From contig CADCPJ010000115.1 in assembly GCA_902803245.1 (NCBI GenBank), forward strand, positions 1 to 5,875: a stretch of 5,875 bases of DNA. Reading direction: 5' to 3'. Every line of letters begins with the position of its first letter. Positions within the stretch are counted from its first letter, which is position 1. This document shows, piece after piece, positions 5,819 through 5,875 of this stretch. The notes beneath the pieces were generated by a model that saw only the letters and a list, made by a program, of their open reading frames with translations, did no database searches and had not been told where the DNA came from. The stretch comes from an uncultured Lachnospiraceae bacterium. Its GTDB lineage: Bacteria > Bacillota > Clostridia > Lachnospirales > Lachnospiraceae. The translations under genes were made by a program, and so were the position numbers.

Positions 5819-5875
5819 TCCAGCAATTTATGAGGAGTTAAAACCGGAGGCTGATTATTCTGTATTCTTTCTATA
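5769..5875 (+). other. Open frame of unlike composition at the window end
   Basis: A frame offset by one base from the flavoprotein opens at ATG 5769 and runs off the window, reading in part STGKPNPAIYEELKPEADYS. It is AT-richer than the gene before it and protein-like, but no family is recognisable. It may be the start or an internal piece of another gene joined here, or a shifted continuation of the flavoprotein. Confidence 0.3.

Overview
The window looks like an accessory, rearranged stretch of a Bacillota (Clostridia-type, gut-like) chromosome. This rests on the protein styles (a 5'-nucleotidase C-terminal domain, a Cys-rich flavodoxin-fold protein, a rhodanese-lipoprotein-like remnant) and on mixed base composition. 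It is inference; there is no rRNA or other marker.

Layout. Bases 2-445 hold the 3' end of a 5'-nucleotidase/UshA-type gene on the + strand. Bases 446-797 are a mostly non-coding strip with two hairpins and one isolated sequence that resembles a type I-E CRISPR repeat, without an array. Bases 713-2332 are a GC-rich remnant of an operon on the minus strand. It is cut at both ends. In transcription order it contains the last 27 or so codons of an upstream gene, one intact gene of 483 codons (2249-798) that I do not recognise, and the first codons of an alanine-racemase-like PLP gene that collapses after about 25 residues. The TGATG overlap and the 11-base overlap between these pieces suggest translational coupling.

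Bases 2333-3007 are a graveyard: a probable transposase scrap, an AT-rich stretch with no convincing gene, a strong GC hairpin without a T-run, a small dyad that may be regulatory, and a remnant like the N-terminus of a rhodanese-type lipoprotein.

Bases 3017-5818 form a second + strand block: a short hypothetical ORF, a 720-residue SNF2-family helicase with an N-terminal helix-hairpin-helix domain, and, 8 bases behind it, an FMN-reductase/iron-sulfur-flavoprotein-like gene whose C-terminus appears to be lost. The helicase is the only complete protein whose family is certain. I see no partner gene (methyltransferase, nuclease, phospholipase) that would make it a known defence system. The most likely undescribed item is the unknown 483-residue protein with its coupled, broken neighbours.
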